From Streptomyces sp. 71268 (GTDB taxonomy: Bacteria > Actinomycetota > Actinomycetes > Streptomycetales > Streptomycetaceae), in assembly GCF_029392895.1 (NCBI RefSeq), contig NZ_CP114200.1, positions 4,061,001 through 4,125,000 of the forward strand: a stretch of DNA of 64,000 nt, read 5' to 3'. The position numbers and the translations under genes are program-made. Below the pieces are notes generated by a model that searched no databases, was not told the origin of the DNA, and saw only the letters and a list, made by a program, of their open reading frames with translations. The first letter of the stretch is position 1. Each line of letters begins with the position of its first letter. This document shows positions 53,470-63,182 of this stretch, in pieces.

Positions 53470-53594
53470 GTGTTATCAATAGGTACGCACGGAAGTTCGG
53501 CCGCAGGCCGCGCCGTGTGACGCCGGCAGCGCCGGCCACACCCCTAGTCACGCCCTTGTCACGCCCCAAGACGTACGGATCACGGAGGCACGCC

Positions 53595-54245
53595 ATGCCC
53601 ACCCTGCTGCACCTCGACTCGTCGCTCTACTCGCTGGACGCCTCCACCTCGCGCGCCGTGACGGCGTCCTTCCGCAAGACATGGGAGGAGCAGCACCCGA
53701 ACGGCACGGTCCTCTACCGGGACCTGGCCGCCGACCCGCTGCCCCACATCGACGAGATATCCGCGACCGCCGGCTTCTCCGACCCCTCCGGGCACACCCC
53801 CGAGCAGCAGGCCGCCTTCGCCCTGCGCGTCGAGCTCGCCGAGGAGCTGGAGCGGGCGGACGCGGTGCTCATCGGCGCCCCCATGTACAACTTCACGATC
53901 CCCTCCACCCTCAAGACGTGGCTGGACCAGGTGATCATCGTGGGCCGTACGGCGGGCGAGGCCCCGTCGGCGAAGGGCACCCCGGTCACCGTGGTGGCCA
54001 GCCGCGGCGGCTCGTACGCGCCCGGTACTCCGAGGGAATCCTTCGAGTTCGTCCAGAACTACCTGGAGAAGGCCCTGAACGGCATGCTCGGCCTCGACGT
54101 CGACTTCATCGTCCCCGAGCTGACTCTCGCCCGCACCACGCCGGCCATGGCGGACCTCGTCGAACTGTCCGACGCCTCGCGCGCCAAGGCCCACGAGGAC
54201 GCCACCGCCAAGGCCAAGGCCCTGGCCGCGCGCTTCGGAGCCTGA
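53595..54245 (+). CDS. azoR: FMN-dependent NADH-azoreductase
   Basis: 216-aa flavodoxin-fold reductase acting on azo compounds and quinones with NADH. TLLHLDSSLYSLDASTSRAV binds the FMN phosphate, PMYNFTIPSTLKTWLDQV and VVASRGGSYAPGTPRESFE surround the flavin. The length suits the family. ATG 53595 with ACGGAGG. Pairing with an HxlR regulator suggests induction by quinones or other electrophiles. A terminator follows at 54463. Confidence 0.9.
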   Translation: MPTLLHLDSSLYSLDASTSRAVTASFRKTWEEQHPNGTVLYRDLAADPLPHIDEISATAGFSDPSGHTPEQQAAFALRVELAEELERADAVLIGAPMYNFTIPSTLKTWLDQVIIVGRTAGEAPSAKGTPVTVVASRGGSYAPGTPRESFEFVQNYLEKALNGMLGLDVDFIVPELTLARTTPAMADLVELSDASRAKAHEDATAKAKALAARFGA

Positions 54246-54462
54246 CCCACCGCGGGACCTGCCCCGACGCGGACTGGAGCACGCGCGGGGCGGCGGCGAC
54301 GGGCGTTCGCCCACACGCCGCCGCCCCGCACCACGCGCCCGGCCCTCGCCCCGCACACGCACACACCCGGCCGCCGCCCCACACACGCACGCACGCACCC
54401 GCACCCGCACACCGAACGCGGACACCGCACCCGCACGCCGAAACGACGACACCACGAAAGAA

Positions 54463-54492
54463 CCCCCGCCCCGGATTTCTCCGGAGCGGGGG
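54463..54492. terminator. Bidirectional terminator
   Basis: CCCCCGCCCCGGA (54463-54475) pairs with TCCGGAGCGGGGG (54480-54492), one mismatch, loop TTTC, followed by T-rich bases on both strands (GTTCTT and GTTCTTTC). It ends tRNA-Leu on the minus strand and can end azoR on the plus strand. The 54246-54462 stretch before it is an A/C-rich simple repeat with no gene. Confidence 0.8.
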
Positions 54493-54502
54493 TTCTTCTC
54501 TG

Positions 54503-54586
54503 TGCGCGAGGGGGGAGTTGAACCCCCACGCCCTTTCGGGCACTGGAACCTGAATCCAGCGCGTCTGCCTATTCCGCCACCCGCGC
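54503..54586 (-). tRNA. tRNA-Leu (CAG)
   Basis: 84-nt class II tRNA. The acceptor arm GCGCGGG pairs with CUCGCGC, and the discriminator is A. Anticodon loop TTCAGGT gives CAG, reading CUG. The long variable arm (GCCCGAAAGGGC) marks Leu. The T arm is GGGGGTTCAACTCCCCC. CCA is not encoded. Confidence 0.95.
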
Positions 54587-54966
54587 ATGGGTGTCGTCGT
54601 GGGACTTGCTCACCTTAAGTGATGTGCCTCTCCGATCGAAATCGACCGGTGAGGAGCCATCCGCTTTCGGTGGGGGCGCCTTCCGACATCGAGAAGATTA
54701 GCACGCTGGCCGGGGTGCCCTCACATCCGTTATCGGCACCCCATCGGCCGAGAGACCCCCAGGCGACCCGGGGACCCGCTCGGTTGCGGGACACTAGCTC
54801 TGGGGCACATCTACGATCCCGGTGAAGGGGGACACTCCGCTGTGAGGGGTGACACTCCTCGCACCGGGCCAGGAAGGGGAACCAGCCGATTTCCCGACGC
54901 GTGGATACGATCAGTAAGCAGTATCAAGACGACACGACCGAGGAAGACTAAGGAAGGAGGTGCCCC
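54587..54966. other. Promoter region of tRNA-Leu and fhaA
   Basis: 380 bp with divergent transcription. It has somewhat lower GC than its surroundings (for example near 54690-54740), consistent with promoters. GGATACGAT at 54903-54911 is a possible -10 element for fhaA, and AAGGAAGGAGG at 54950-54960 is its ribosome site. No gene seen. Confidence 0.45.
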
Positions 54967-55845
54967 GTGGGAGTACTGAAGCGCTTCGAGCAGCGTCTCG
55001 AAGGTCTCGTGAACGGCACCTTCGCCAAGGTGTTCAAGTCCGAGGTCCAGCCGGTCGAGATCGCGGGGGCGCTCCAGCGTGAGTGCGACAACAACGCCAC
55101 CATCTGGAACCGTGACCGCACCGTCGTCCCCAATGACTTCATCGTCGAGCTGAGCGCGCCGGACTTCGAGCGGCTCAGCCCGTACTCGGGGCAGCTCGGT
55201 GACGAGTTGTCCGGCATGGTCCGCGACTACGCCCAGCAGCAGCGCTACACCTTCATGGGCGCCATCAAGGTGCACCTGGAGAAGGCCGACGACCTCGACA
55301 CCGGTCTGTACCGGGTGCGCAGCCGCACACTCGCCGCGAGTCAGAGTCAGAGCCCGCAGCCGGGACCGGCCGCGGGGCCGCCGCACGGCGCCCCGCAGGG
55401 ACCGCCGCCCGGGCAGGGCGGGCAGGGACCGGGATTGCGGGCGGTGCCGCCCCGCGGGGGGCACGCGCCCGGTGGTCCGCCGCCGATGCCCAGTGCCCCG
55501 CCGCCCGGCGCGCGTCCCGCGCCGCGGGCGGGCCAGCCGGGCGCCGGTCCGCACCAGGGAGCGCAGACGCGGCGGTGGATCGAGATCAACGGCACCCGCC
55601 ATCAGATTTCCCGGCCCACTCTGGTGCTGGGTCGGAGCACGGACGCTGACGTGCGGATCGACGATCCGGGCGTCTCGCGCCGGCATTGCGAGATCCGGGT
55701 CGGCACGCCCTCGACGGTCCAGGATCTGGGATCGACCAACGGCATCGTGGTAGACGGACAGCACACCACGCGCGCTACGCTCCGCGACGGCTCCCGCGTC
55801 GTCGTGGGCAGCACCACCATCGTTTATCGGCAAGCCGAAGGGTGA
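54967..55845 (+). CDS. fhaA: FhaA-type protein (DUF3662 and FHA domain)
   Basis: 292-aa phosphothreonine-binding adaptor. The N-terminal DUF3662 domain spans about residues 1-120 (MGVLKRFEQRLEGLVNGTFA), a Gly/Pro/Gln-rich linker follows, and the C-terminal FHA domain has LVLGRSTDADVRIDDPGVSRRHCEI and LGSTNGIVVDG. In Actinobacteria FhaA links PASTA kinase signalling to peptidoglycan synthesis and the MurJ homologue. GTG 54967 with a strong AAGGAGG site. First of an operon running to pbpA. Confidence 0.93.
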   Translation: MGVLKRFEQRLEGLVNGTFAKVFKSEVQPVEIAGALQRECDNNATIWNRDRTVVPNDFIVELSAPDFERLSPYSGQLGDELSGMVRDYAQQQRYTFMGAIKVHLEKADDLDTGLYRVRSRTLAASQSQSPQPGPAAGPPHGAPQGPPPGQGGQGPGLRAVPPRGGHAPGGPPPMPSAPPPGARPAPRAGQPGAGPHQGAQTRRWIEINGTRHQISRPTLVLGRSTDADVRIDDPGVSRRHCEIRVGTPSTVQDLGSTNGIVVDGQHTTRATLRDGSRVVVGSTTIVYRQAEG

Positions 55846-55855
55846 AGCGGGGGCA

Positions 55856-56377
55856 ATGTCAGAGCTGACCCTCACGGTCATGCGGTTGGGTTTCCTCGCC
55901 GTACTGTGGCTGTTCGTCATCGTGGCCGTACAGGTCATCCGCAGCGATCTGTTCGGTACGCGGGTGACCCAGCGCGGGTCGCGGCGCGGCAGCGACCGGG
56001 CGCAGCGGCAGCAGGCGGGCCCACCACAGCAGCGGCAGCAACAGCAGTCCGGCGGCCGGGGGGGCGGGCGGCAGCGGCGCGGCGCCCCCACCAAGCTGGT
56101 GGTGTCCGAGGGCACCCTCACCGGTACCACCGTCGCCCTCCAGGGCCAGACGATCTCGCTCGGTCGGGCCCACGACTCGACGATTGTCCTGGACGACGAC
56201 TACGCCTCCAGCAGGCATGCCAGGATCTATCCAGACCGTGACGGGCAGTGGATCGTCGAGGATCTCGGGTCCACGAACGGTACGTATCTCGACCGGACCC
56301 GGCTCACCACGCCGACGCCGATTCCGCTCGGTGCGCCGATCCGCATCGGCAAGACCGTCATCGAGCTGCGGAAGTAG
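55856..56377 (+). CDS. fhaB: FhaB-type membrane FHA protein
   Basis: 173 aa. One N-terminal membrane helix (RLGFLAVLWLFVIVAVQVI), a basic Gln/Arg/Gly-rich linker, and an FHA domain (ISLGRAHDSTIVLDDDYASSRHARI ... DLGSTNGTYLD). It reads phosphorylated kinase substrates at the membrane near the cell-division site. ATG 55856, 10 bp after fhaA. Confidence 0.93.
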   Translation: MSELTLTVMRLGFLAVLWLFVIVAVQVIRSDLFGTRVTQRGSRRGSDRAQRQQAGPPQQRQQQQSGGRGGGRQRRGAPTKLVVSEGTLTGTTVALQGQTISLGRAHDSTIVLDDDYASSRHARIYPDRDGQWIVEDLGSTNGTYLDRTRLTTPTPIPLGAPIRIGKTVIELRK

Positions 56378-56407
56378 TAGGAACATGACGACCGGAGGGT
56401 GGGCACC

Positions 56408-57979
56408 GTGCGGATGTACCCGGAGCCGACGGGCGAGGTGCGCATGAGTCTGTCGCTGCGTTTCGCCGCCGGATCGCACAAGGGCATGATCCGGGAGGGC
56501 AACGAGGACTCCGGCTACGCCGGCCCCAGGCTGCTGGCCATCGCCGACGGCATGGGCGGGCAGGCGGCCGGTGAGGTCGCCAGTTCGGAAGTGATCTCCA
56601 CCCTCGTCCAGCTCGACGACGACGTGCCCGGCTCCGACATCCTCACCTCGCTGGGCAGTGCCCTGCAGCGCGCCAACGACCAACTGCGCGTCATGGTCGA
56701 GGAGGACCCGCAGCTGGAGGGCATGGGCACCACGCTCACCGCACTGCTGTGGACCGGTCAGCGGCTCGGCCTCGTGCACGTCGGGGACTCGCGCGCGTAC
56801 CTGTTGCGCGACGGCGCCCTGACCCAGATCACCCAGGACCACACCTGGGTGCAGCGGCTGGTGGACGAGGGCCGGATCACCGAGGAGGAGGCCACCACGC
56901 ATCCGCAGCGGTCGCTGCTGATGCGGGCCCTGGGCAGTGGTGACCACGTCGAGCCCGACCTGTCGATCCGCGAGGTGCGGGCCGGGGACCGGTACCTGAT
57001 CTGCTCGGACGGGCTGTCCGGCGTGGTCAGTCACCAGACCCTCGAGGAGACGCTGGCCAGTTACCAGGGGCCGCACGAGACCGTGCAGGAGCTGATCCAG
57101 CTCGCGCTGCGCGGCGGTGGCCCGGACAACATCACGTGCATCGTCGCGGACGTCCTGGACGTGGACGGCGGCGACGCGATGACCGCGCAGCTCAACGACA
57201 CCCCGGTGATCGTCGGCGCGGTGGCCGAGAACCAGGTCCAGCTCGGTGACGGCAACGCCGCGCAGACCCCCGCGGGGCGCGCCGCCGAGCTGGGCAGGAA
57301 GCCCGTGCCGCCGCAGGCGAGCGGCGAGGACGCGGGTGGCTTCGGCCCGCCCGGCAGCGGCGAGCCGTCCATCGGCCGGCCCAACGACGGCGCCTTCGGC
57401 GGCTACCCGGACGGCGAGGCGCTCACCAAGGGCGGCCGCGGCAAGTGGATCAAGCGCTCGGCGTACATCGCGCTGGCGCTCGCGGTGGTCGGCGGCGGGC
57501 TGTACGGCGGCTACCGGTGGACCCAGAACCAGTACTACGTGGGCGCCAACGGCGACCACGTGGCGATCTACCAGGGCATCAGCCAGGACCTGGCCTGGAT
57601 CAGCCTGAACAAGGTCCACCAGGACTTCGCGGACATCCAACTCAGGTACCTGCCGGTGGACCAGCGCGGTCGGGTCGAGGACACCATCGCGATGAGCGAC
57701 CTCGGGCAGGCCCGCAAGAAGGCGAAGCAGCTGGGCCTGCTCGCCGGCACCTGCCAGAAGCTCGACCAGCAGAAGCGCGCTGAGGAAGAGCGCAAGAAGG
57801 CCGAGGACCAGCAGCGGGACCTCGGCAAGGGAGAGGGCCAGACCGACGGCCAGGCCGGCAAGCCAGGCGCGCAGCCCCGTACCGACAAGACCACTCCGTC
57901 CCCCACCCCGACGCCAACGCCCTCGCTGTCCCCGACGGAGCGCGAACTGGCCGACGAGTGCGGCGGCACCCAGCAGTGA
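56408..57979 (+). CDS. pstP: PP2C-family Ser/Thr phosphatase
   Basis: 523-aa metal-dependent phosphatase that reverses the PASTA kinase. Motifs: GMIREGNEDSGYAG, LLAIADGMGGQAAGEVAS, VHVGDSRAYLLRDGAL, LICSDGLSGVV and GGGPDNITCIV, with metal-binding Asp in each. One membrane helix (YIALALAVVGGGLYGGYRW, about residues 350-368) and an outer domain ending in a Lys/Glu/Gln- then Pro/Thr-rich tail. I chose GTG 56408 after GGAGGG; the methionine of MSLSLRF (56444) is an alternative. Confidence 0.92.
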   Translation: MRMYPEPTGEVRMSLSLRFAAGSHKGMIREGNEDSGYAGPRLLAIADGMGGQAAGEVASSEVISTLVQLDDDVPGSDILTSLGSALQRANDQLRVMVEEDPQLEGMGTTLTALLWTGQRLGLVHVGDSRAYLLRDGALTQITQDHTWVQRLVDEGRITEEEATTHPQRSLLMRALGSGDHVEPDLSIREVRAGDRYLICSDGLSGVVSHQTLEETLASYQGPHETVQELIQLALRGGGPDNITCIVADVLDVDGGDAMTAQLNDTPVIVGAVAENQVQLGDGNAAQTPAGRAAELGRKPVPPQASGEDAGGFGPPGSGEPSIGRPNDGAFGGYPDGEALTKGGRGKWIKRSAYIALALAVVGGGLYGGYRWTQNQYYVGANGDHVAIYQGISQDLAWISLNKVHQDFADIQLRYLPVDQRGRVEDTIAMSDLGQARKKAKQLGLLAGTCQKLDQQKRAEEERKKAEDQQRDLGKGEGQTDGQAGKPGAQPRTDKTTPSPTPTPTPSLSPTERELADECGGTQQ

Positions 57980-58000
57980 AGCGGTAGGGGGCCGCCAGCG

Positions 58001-59416
58001 ATGAGCAGCAGTACCACCAGCACGACCACGATCAGTACGGCCGGTCCGCCGAGCCGTCGCAACACCGAGCTCGCGATGCTCGCCTTCGCGGTGATCATCC
58101 CGGTGTTCGCGTACGCCAACGTGGGCCTCGCGCTCAGCGACGAGATGCCGTCGGGCATGCTCAGCTACGGCCTGGGCCTCGGGCTGCTGGCCAGCGTGGG
58201 CCACATCGTGGTGCGCAAGTTCGCGCCGTACGCCGACCCGTTGCTGTTGCCGCTGGCGACGTTGCTCAACGGGCTCGGCCTGGTGTTGATCTGGCGCCTG
58301 GACCAGTCGGAGCGGCTGGCCAGGACGGCCGAGGCGCAGGGCTTTGCCTACCAGGCGTCGGCGCCGAACCAGCTCATGTACTCGGCGATGGGCGTGGCGT
58401 TCTTCATCGCCGTGCTGATGCTGCTCAAGGACCACCGCATCCTGCAGCGCTACACGTACATCTCGATGGCCGGGGCGCTGGTCCTACTGGTCATGCCGGT
58501 GTTCTTTCCGGCCAAGTTCGGTGCCCGGATCTGGGTGACCGTGGCCGGTTTCTCCATCCAGCCGGCCGAGTTCGCGAAGATCGTGATCGCGGTGTTCTTC
58601 GCCGGCTACCTGATGGTCAAGCGGGACGCGCTGGCGCTGGCCAGCCGCCGCTTCATGGGCCTTTACCTACCGCGCGGGCGTGACCTGGGGCCGATCCTCG
58701 TCGTGTGGGCGATGAGCATCCTGATCCTGGTCTTCGAGACCGACCTCGGCACCTCGCTGCTGTTCTTCGGCATGTTCGTCGTCATGCTGTACGTGGCGAC
58801 CGAGCGCACGAGCTGGATCGTGTTCGGCCTGCTGATGTCGGCGATCGGCGCGGTGGGCGTGGCGACCTTCGAGCCGCACGTGCAGCAGCGCGTGGACGCC
58901 TGGCTCGACCCGTTCGCGGTCTACGACACCGGTCAGGGCACCGAGCAGATCGCGCAGGCGCTCATGGCGTTCGGCTCCGGCGGCGTGATGGGCACCGGGC
59001 TCGGGCAGGGCAACTCCGACCTGATCGGCTTCGCCGCCAACTCCGACTTCATCCTCGCCACCGTCGGCGAGGAGCTGGGGCTGGCCGGCACGATGGCGAT
59101 CCTGCTGCTGTACGGGTTGATCGTGGAGCGCGGCGTGCGCACGGCGCTGGCCGCCCGTGACCCGTTCGGAAAGCTGCTGGCCATCGGCCTTTCCGCGGCC
59201 TTCGGCATCCAGGTCTTCGTCGTCGCCGGCGGCGTGATGGGGCTGATCCCGCTGACCGGTATGACCATGCCGTTCCTGGCGGCGGGTGGTTCGTCCGTGA
59301 TGGCCAACTGGGCGCTGGTCGCCATCCTGATCAAGATCAGTGACACCGCGCGCCGTCCGGCCCCCGCCCCCGCTCCCTCACCCGACGCCGAGATGACCCA
59401 GGTGGTCCGACCGTGA
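58001..59416 (+). CDS. rodA: FtsW/RodA/SpoVE (SEDS) peptidoglycan glycosyltransferase
   Basis: 471-aa polymerase with about 12 membrane helices. Family signatures: WVTVAGFSIQPAEFAKIVIA, ILVFETDLGTSLLFFGMFVVMLY and ASDFIxA-type NSDFILATVGEELGLAGTMAILLL, then PLTGMTMPFLAAGGSSVMANW. It works with the class B PBP encoded by the next, overlapping gene. Whether it serves elongation or sporulation is not clear from sequence. ATG 58001. Confidence 0.93.
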   Translation: MSSSTTSTTTISTAGPPSRRNTELAMLAFAVIIPVFAYANVGLALSDEMPSGMLSYGLGLGLLASVGHIVVRKFAPYADPLLLPLATLLNGLGLVLIWRLDQSERLARTAEAQGFAYQASAPNQLMYSAMGVAFFIAVLMLLKDHRILQRYTYISMAGALVLLVMPVFFPAKFGARIWVTVAGFSIQPAEFAKIVIAVFFAGYLMVKRDALALASRRFMGLYLPRGRDLGPILVVWAMSILILVFETDLGTSLLFFGMFVVMLYVATERTSWIVFGLLMSAIGAVGVATFEPHVQQRVDAWLDPFAVYDTGQGTEQIAQALMAFGSGGVMGTGLGQGNSDLIGFAANSDFILATVGEELGLAGTMAILLLYGLIVERGVRTALAARDPFGKLLAIGLSAAFGIQVFVVAGGVMGLIPLTGMTMPFLAAGGSSVMANWALVAILIKISDTARRPAPAPAPSPDAEMTQVVRP

Positions 59417-60879
59417 ACAAGCCCCTGCGCCGGATCGCGATCTTCTGCGGGCTCCTGGTGCTGGCCCTGCTGGTGCGCGACAACTGGATCCAGTTCGTGC
59501 AGGCCGACGAGCTGGCCGACCACAAGCACAACCGCCGTGTGGAGATCGCCCGCTACAGCCAGCCGCGCGGCAACATCATCGTGGACGGCAAGGCCATCAC
59601 CGGTTCCAAGGAGACCAACGGGACCGACTTCAAGTACAAGCGCACGTACACCGACGGCGCGATGTGGGCGCCGGTCACCGGTTACGCCTCGCAGGTCTAC
59701 GGCGCCACGCAGTTGGAGAACCTGCACGACGGCATCCTCACCGGCGACGACGACCGGCTGTTCTTCAACCGCACCCTCGACATGATCACGGGCAAGAGCA
59801 AGAAGGGTGGCGACGTCATCACCACCCTGAACGCCAAGGCCCAGAAGGCCGCCTTCCAGGGGCTCGGCTCCAAGAAGGGCGCCGTGGCCGCGCTCGACCC
59901 GCGCACCGGCAAGATCCTCGCCCTGGCCTCCACGCCGAGCTACGACCCGTCCAACATCGCGGGCGGCTCGAAGAAGGACGAGGAGGAGTGGAAGCGGCTG
60001 GACGAGAAGAACAACAAGGACGTCCCGATGCTCAACCGGGCGCTGCGCCAGACGTACCCGCCCGGCTCCACGTTCAAGGTCGTCACGGCCGCCGCCGCGC
60101 TGGAGAACGGCCTGTACGACAGCGTCGACGAGAAGACCAACTCGCCGCTGCCGTGGAAGCTGCCGCTGACCACCGGCCGGCCGCTGCCGAACGAGGGGAA
60201 CATCCCCTGCGAGAACGCCAGCCTCAAGCTGGCCCTCCAGGTCTCGTGCAACACGGTCTTCGGCAAGATCAGCGATGACCTCGGCAACGAGAAGATGATC
60301 GAGCAGGCCGAGAAGTTCGGGTTCAACGAGACCGTCGACACCCCGGTGCGTACCGCCGCGAGCGTCTACCCCGAGGACAACCGGCCGCAGAACGCGATGG
60401 CCGGCATCGGCCAGGCGAGCAACCGGGCGACGCCGCTCCAGATGGCCATGGTCACCGCGGCGATCGCCAACGACGGCAAGATGATGAAGCCGTACATGGT
60501 CGACAAGCTGCGGGCGCCCAACCTCAACGTGGTCGAGCAGACCGAGCCCGACGAGATGTCGCGGCCCATGTCGTCGGAGACCGCGAACAAGCTCCAGGAC
60601 ATGATGGAGAACGTCGTCGAGAAGGGCACGGGAACCAGCGCCCGCATCCCCGGCGTCACCGTCGGTGGCAAGACCGGCACCGCCCAGCGTGGTGTGGCCA
60701 ACAGCGAGAAGCCGTACGCCTGGTTCATCTCCTACGCCACGGGCGAGGACGGGTCTCCGGTGGCGGTCGCGGTGGTGGTCGAGGACTCGCAGGCGTCCCG
60801 CGGTGACATCTCCGGTGGTGGGCTGGCGGCGCCGATCGCCAGGTCCGTCATGAAGGCCGTGCTCGACAGCGAGAAGTGA
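59413..60879 (+). CDS. pbpA: Class B penicillin-binding protein PbpA
   Basis: 488-aa transpeptidase. An N-terminal membrane anchor (IAIFCGLLVLALLVRDNW), a pedestal region, then the three active-site motifs: STFK in YPPGSTFKVVTAAAAL (Ser nucleophile), SCN in LQVSCNTVFGK, and KTG in VGGKTGTAQRG. GTG 59413 overlaps the SEDS gene stop by 4 bp (GTGA). Confidence 0.94.
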   Translation: MNKPLRRIAIFCGLLVLALLVRDNWIQFVQADELADHKHNRRVEIARYSQPRGNIIVDGKAITGSKETNGTDFKYKRTYTDGAMWAPVTGYASQVYGATQLENLHDGILTGDDDRLFFNRTLDMITGKSKKGGDVITTLNAKAQKAAFQGLGSKKGAVAALDPRTGKILALASTPSYDPSNIAGGSKKDEEEWKRLDEKNNKDVPMLNRALRQTYPPGSTFKVVTAAAALENGLYDSVDEKTNSPLPWKLPLTTGRPLPNEGNIPCENASLKLALQVSCNTVFGKISDDLGNEKMIEQAEKFGFNETVDTPVRTAASVYPEDNRPQNAMAGIGQASNRATPLQMAMVTAAIANDGKMMKPYMVDKLRAPNLNVVEQTEPDEMSRPMSSETANKLQDMMENVVEKGTGTSARIPGVTVGGKTGTAQRGVANSEKPYAWFISYATGEDGSPVAVAVVVEDSQASRGDISGGGLAAPIARSVMKAVLDSEK

Positions 60880-61049
60880 CCCAGGCCACCCTGATGATCC
60901 AGATCTCCGCACGGCGCGATACCGGTCGGATATCAGGTCACGGTGGCGGCCAGGACCCGTGATACACGGCGGGTACGGTATGCCGAGCAGCACACCGCCG
61001 GGCCCCCACACCGGTGCGGTCGGGAATGACGGAGAGGGCTGGAGAAGCT

Positions 61050-63107
61050 ATGGAAGAGCCGCGTCGCCTCGGCGGCCGGTACGAGCTGGGCTCGGTGCTC
61101 GGCCGCGGTGGCATGGCGGAGGTCTACCTCGCCCATGACACGCGCCTGGGCCGCACCGTCGCTGTGAAGACGCTACGGGTCGACCTCGCGCGCGACCCGT
61201 CGTTCCAGGCCCGGTTCCGCCGTGAGGCCCAGTCGGCCGCCTCGCTCAACCATCCCGCGATCGTCGCGGTGTACGACACCGGCGAGGACTACGTCGACGG
61301 CGTCTCGATCCCCTACATCGTGATGGAGTACGTCGACGGCTCGACCCTTCGCGAACTGCTCCACTCCGGGCGGAAGTTGCTGCCCGAGCGGTCGATGGAG
61401 ATGACCGTCGGCATCCTGCAGGCCCTGGAGTACTCGCACCGCAACCAGATCGTCCACCGCGACATCAAGCCGGCCAACGTCATGTTGACGCGCACCGGCC
61501 AGGTCAAGGTGATGGACTTCGGCATCGCCCGCGCGATGGGCGAGTCCGGCATGACGATGACGCAGACCGCCGCCGTCATCGGTACCGCCCAGTACCTCTC
61601 GCCCGAGCAGGCCAAGGGCGAGCAGGTGGACGCGCGCAGCGACCTCTACTCGACCGGCTGCCTGCTGTACGAACTGCTGACGGTGCGGCCCCCGTTCGTC
61701 GGCGACTCGCCGGTGGCCGTCGCCTACCAGCACGTGCGCGAGGAGCCGCAGCCGCCCAGCGCGTACGACCCCGAGATCACGCCCGAGATGGACGCGATCG
61801 TGCTGCGGGCGCTGGTGAAGGACCCGGACTACCGCTACCAGTCGGCCGACGAGATGCGCGCCGACATCGAGGCGGCCCTCGACGGGCAGCCGGTGGCGGC
61901 CACGGCCGCGCTCGGCGCCGTCGGCTACGGGGACGACCAACCCACGGCCATGCTCCGGCCGCAGGACGCCGCGGCGCAGACGACCATGCTGCCGCCCGCG
62001 CGCGACGACGACGGCGGCTTCGGCTACGACGAGCGCGGGGACCGGCACCGCGGCGAGAAGAAGAGCCACACCTCGACGATCCTGCTGGTCATCGCGGCGA
62101 TCCTGGTGCTGGTGGGTGCGATCTTCATCGGCAAGGCGCTGTTCGGGGGCGACAAGAACGACGACATGGTCGACGTGCCCAACCTGGTCGGCAAGACGCT
62201 CGCGGAGGCCCAGAAGACGGCCGAGAACGGCGACTTCAAGATCGAGGAGGGCGAGGCGAAGTTCTGCAAGCAGCCCAAGGGAACGGTCTGTGAGCAGACG
62301 CCCGCCTTCAGCCCGGACGCCGAGGTCAAGCGGAACGGCACCGTCGAGTTGGTGATGTCGAAGGGGCTCGCGGTCACCAAGGTCGAGGTGCCCGACGTCA
62401 CCGAGAAGCAGGTCGACAACGCCAAGAAGCTCCTGGAGGAGAAGGAGTTCACGGTCGTCGTCGAGCAGACCGAGTCCGACCAGGAGGCCGGCAAGGTCCT
62501 GAGCCAGACCCCGGACGGCGGCACCAAGGTCCGCAAGGGCACCGAGGTCACGCTGACGGTGGCCAAGAAGAAGGAGCAGGTCACCGTCCTGGACGTGCTG
62601 GGCAAGTCCGCCGACGAGGCCAAGCAGCTCCTGACGGGCCAGGGCCTCAAGGTCGAGACCCAGGAGCAGGAGAGCCCGGACAAGCCGGCCGGCACGGTCA
62701 TCAGCCAGACCCCGACCGGCGGCACCCCGGTGGTGCCCGAGTCCGTGGTCACCCTCACCATCGCCAAGGCGCCCGAGGAGGGCGACGAGGGCGGTGACGA
62801 AGGCGGCGACGGCGGCGACGAGAGCGAGGCCCCGGTCCAGGTGCCGGTGCTCACCCAGCAGAAGCTCGGCGACGCCCGCGCCACCCTGGAGGGCCTCGGC
62901 CTGCGGGTCGGCGAGATCAGGGGCCCGCAGGACGACAACGCCATCGTGCTGCTCTCGCAGCCCGGCGCCGGCAGCCAGGTCCCGAAGGACACCGCGGTGA
63001 ACCTCACCACGATCAGCGGCGGCACGCCGGGCGGCGGGAACAACGGCGGCGAGCACGGCAACGGAGGCAACGGCGGCGACGGGGGCAACGGCGGCTGGTT
63101 CGGCTGA
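61050..63107 (+). CDS. pknB: PASTA-domain Ser/Thr kinase (PknB type)
   Basis: 685-aa receptor kinase sensing peptidoglycan fragments and lipid II. Kinase domain about residues 10-275: GRGGMAEVYLA, VAVKTL, HRDIKPAN, VMDFGIA and activation loop GMTMTQTAAVIGTAQYLSPEQA with the TMTQT phospho-site. Membrane helix STILLVIAAILVLVGAIFIG. Four PASTA repeats follow (starting MVDVPNLVG, KVEVPDVTE, VTVLDVLGK and VQVPVLTQQ), ending in a Gly/Asn-rich tail. ATG 61050 after GGAGAAG. The 170-bp gap after pbpA may hold an extra promoter. Terminator at 63183. Confidence 0.94.
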   Translation: MEEPRRLGGRYELGSVLGRGGMAEVYLAHDTRLGRTVAVKTLRVDLARDPSFQARFRREAQSAASLNHPAIVAVYDTGEDYVDGVSIPYIVMEYVDGSTLRELLHSGRKLLPERSMEMTVGILQALEYSHRNQIVHRDIKPANVMLTRTGQVKVMDFGIARAMGESGMTMTQTAAVIGTAQYLSPEQAKGEQVDARSDLYSTGCLLYELLTVRPPFVGDSPVAVAYQHVREEPQPPSAYDPEITPEMDAIVLRALVKDPDYRYQSADEMRADIEAALDGQPVAATAALGAVGYGDDQPTAMLRPQDAAAQTTMLPPARDDDGGFGYDERGDRHRGEKKSHTSTILLVIAAILVLVGAIFIGKALFGGDKNDDMVDVPNLVGKTLAEAQKTAENGDFKIEEGEAKFCKQPKGTVCEQTPAFSPDAEVKRNGTVELVMSKGLAVTKVEVPDVTEKQVDNAKKLLEEKEFTVVVEQTESDQEAGKVLSQTPDGGTKVRKGTEVTLTVAKKKEQVTVLDVLGKSADEAKQLLTGQGLKVETQEQESPDKPAGTVISQTPTGGTPVVPESVVTLTIAKAPEEGDEGGDEGGDGGDESEAPVQVPVLTQQKLGDARATLEGLGLRVGEIRGPQDDNAIVLLSQPGAGSQVPKDTAVNLTTISGGTPGGGNNGGEHGNGGNGGDGGNGGWFG

Positions 63108-63182
63108 CCCCCGGCCACCGCGCCGGACCCGGACCCCGCAACCGGCGGGACCACCCGGGCACCGGCCGCCACGGCCATTGAC

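Noticed and set aside
55859..58435. 858-aa open frame antisense to fhaB, pstP and rodA
   Set aside because: It covers three well-recognised genes and an intergenic gap; shadow of GC-rich codons.
58933..61011. 692-aa open frame antisense to rodA and pbpA
   Set aside because: Opposite clear SEDS and PBP motifs, low-complexity translation.
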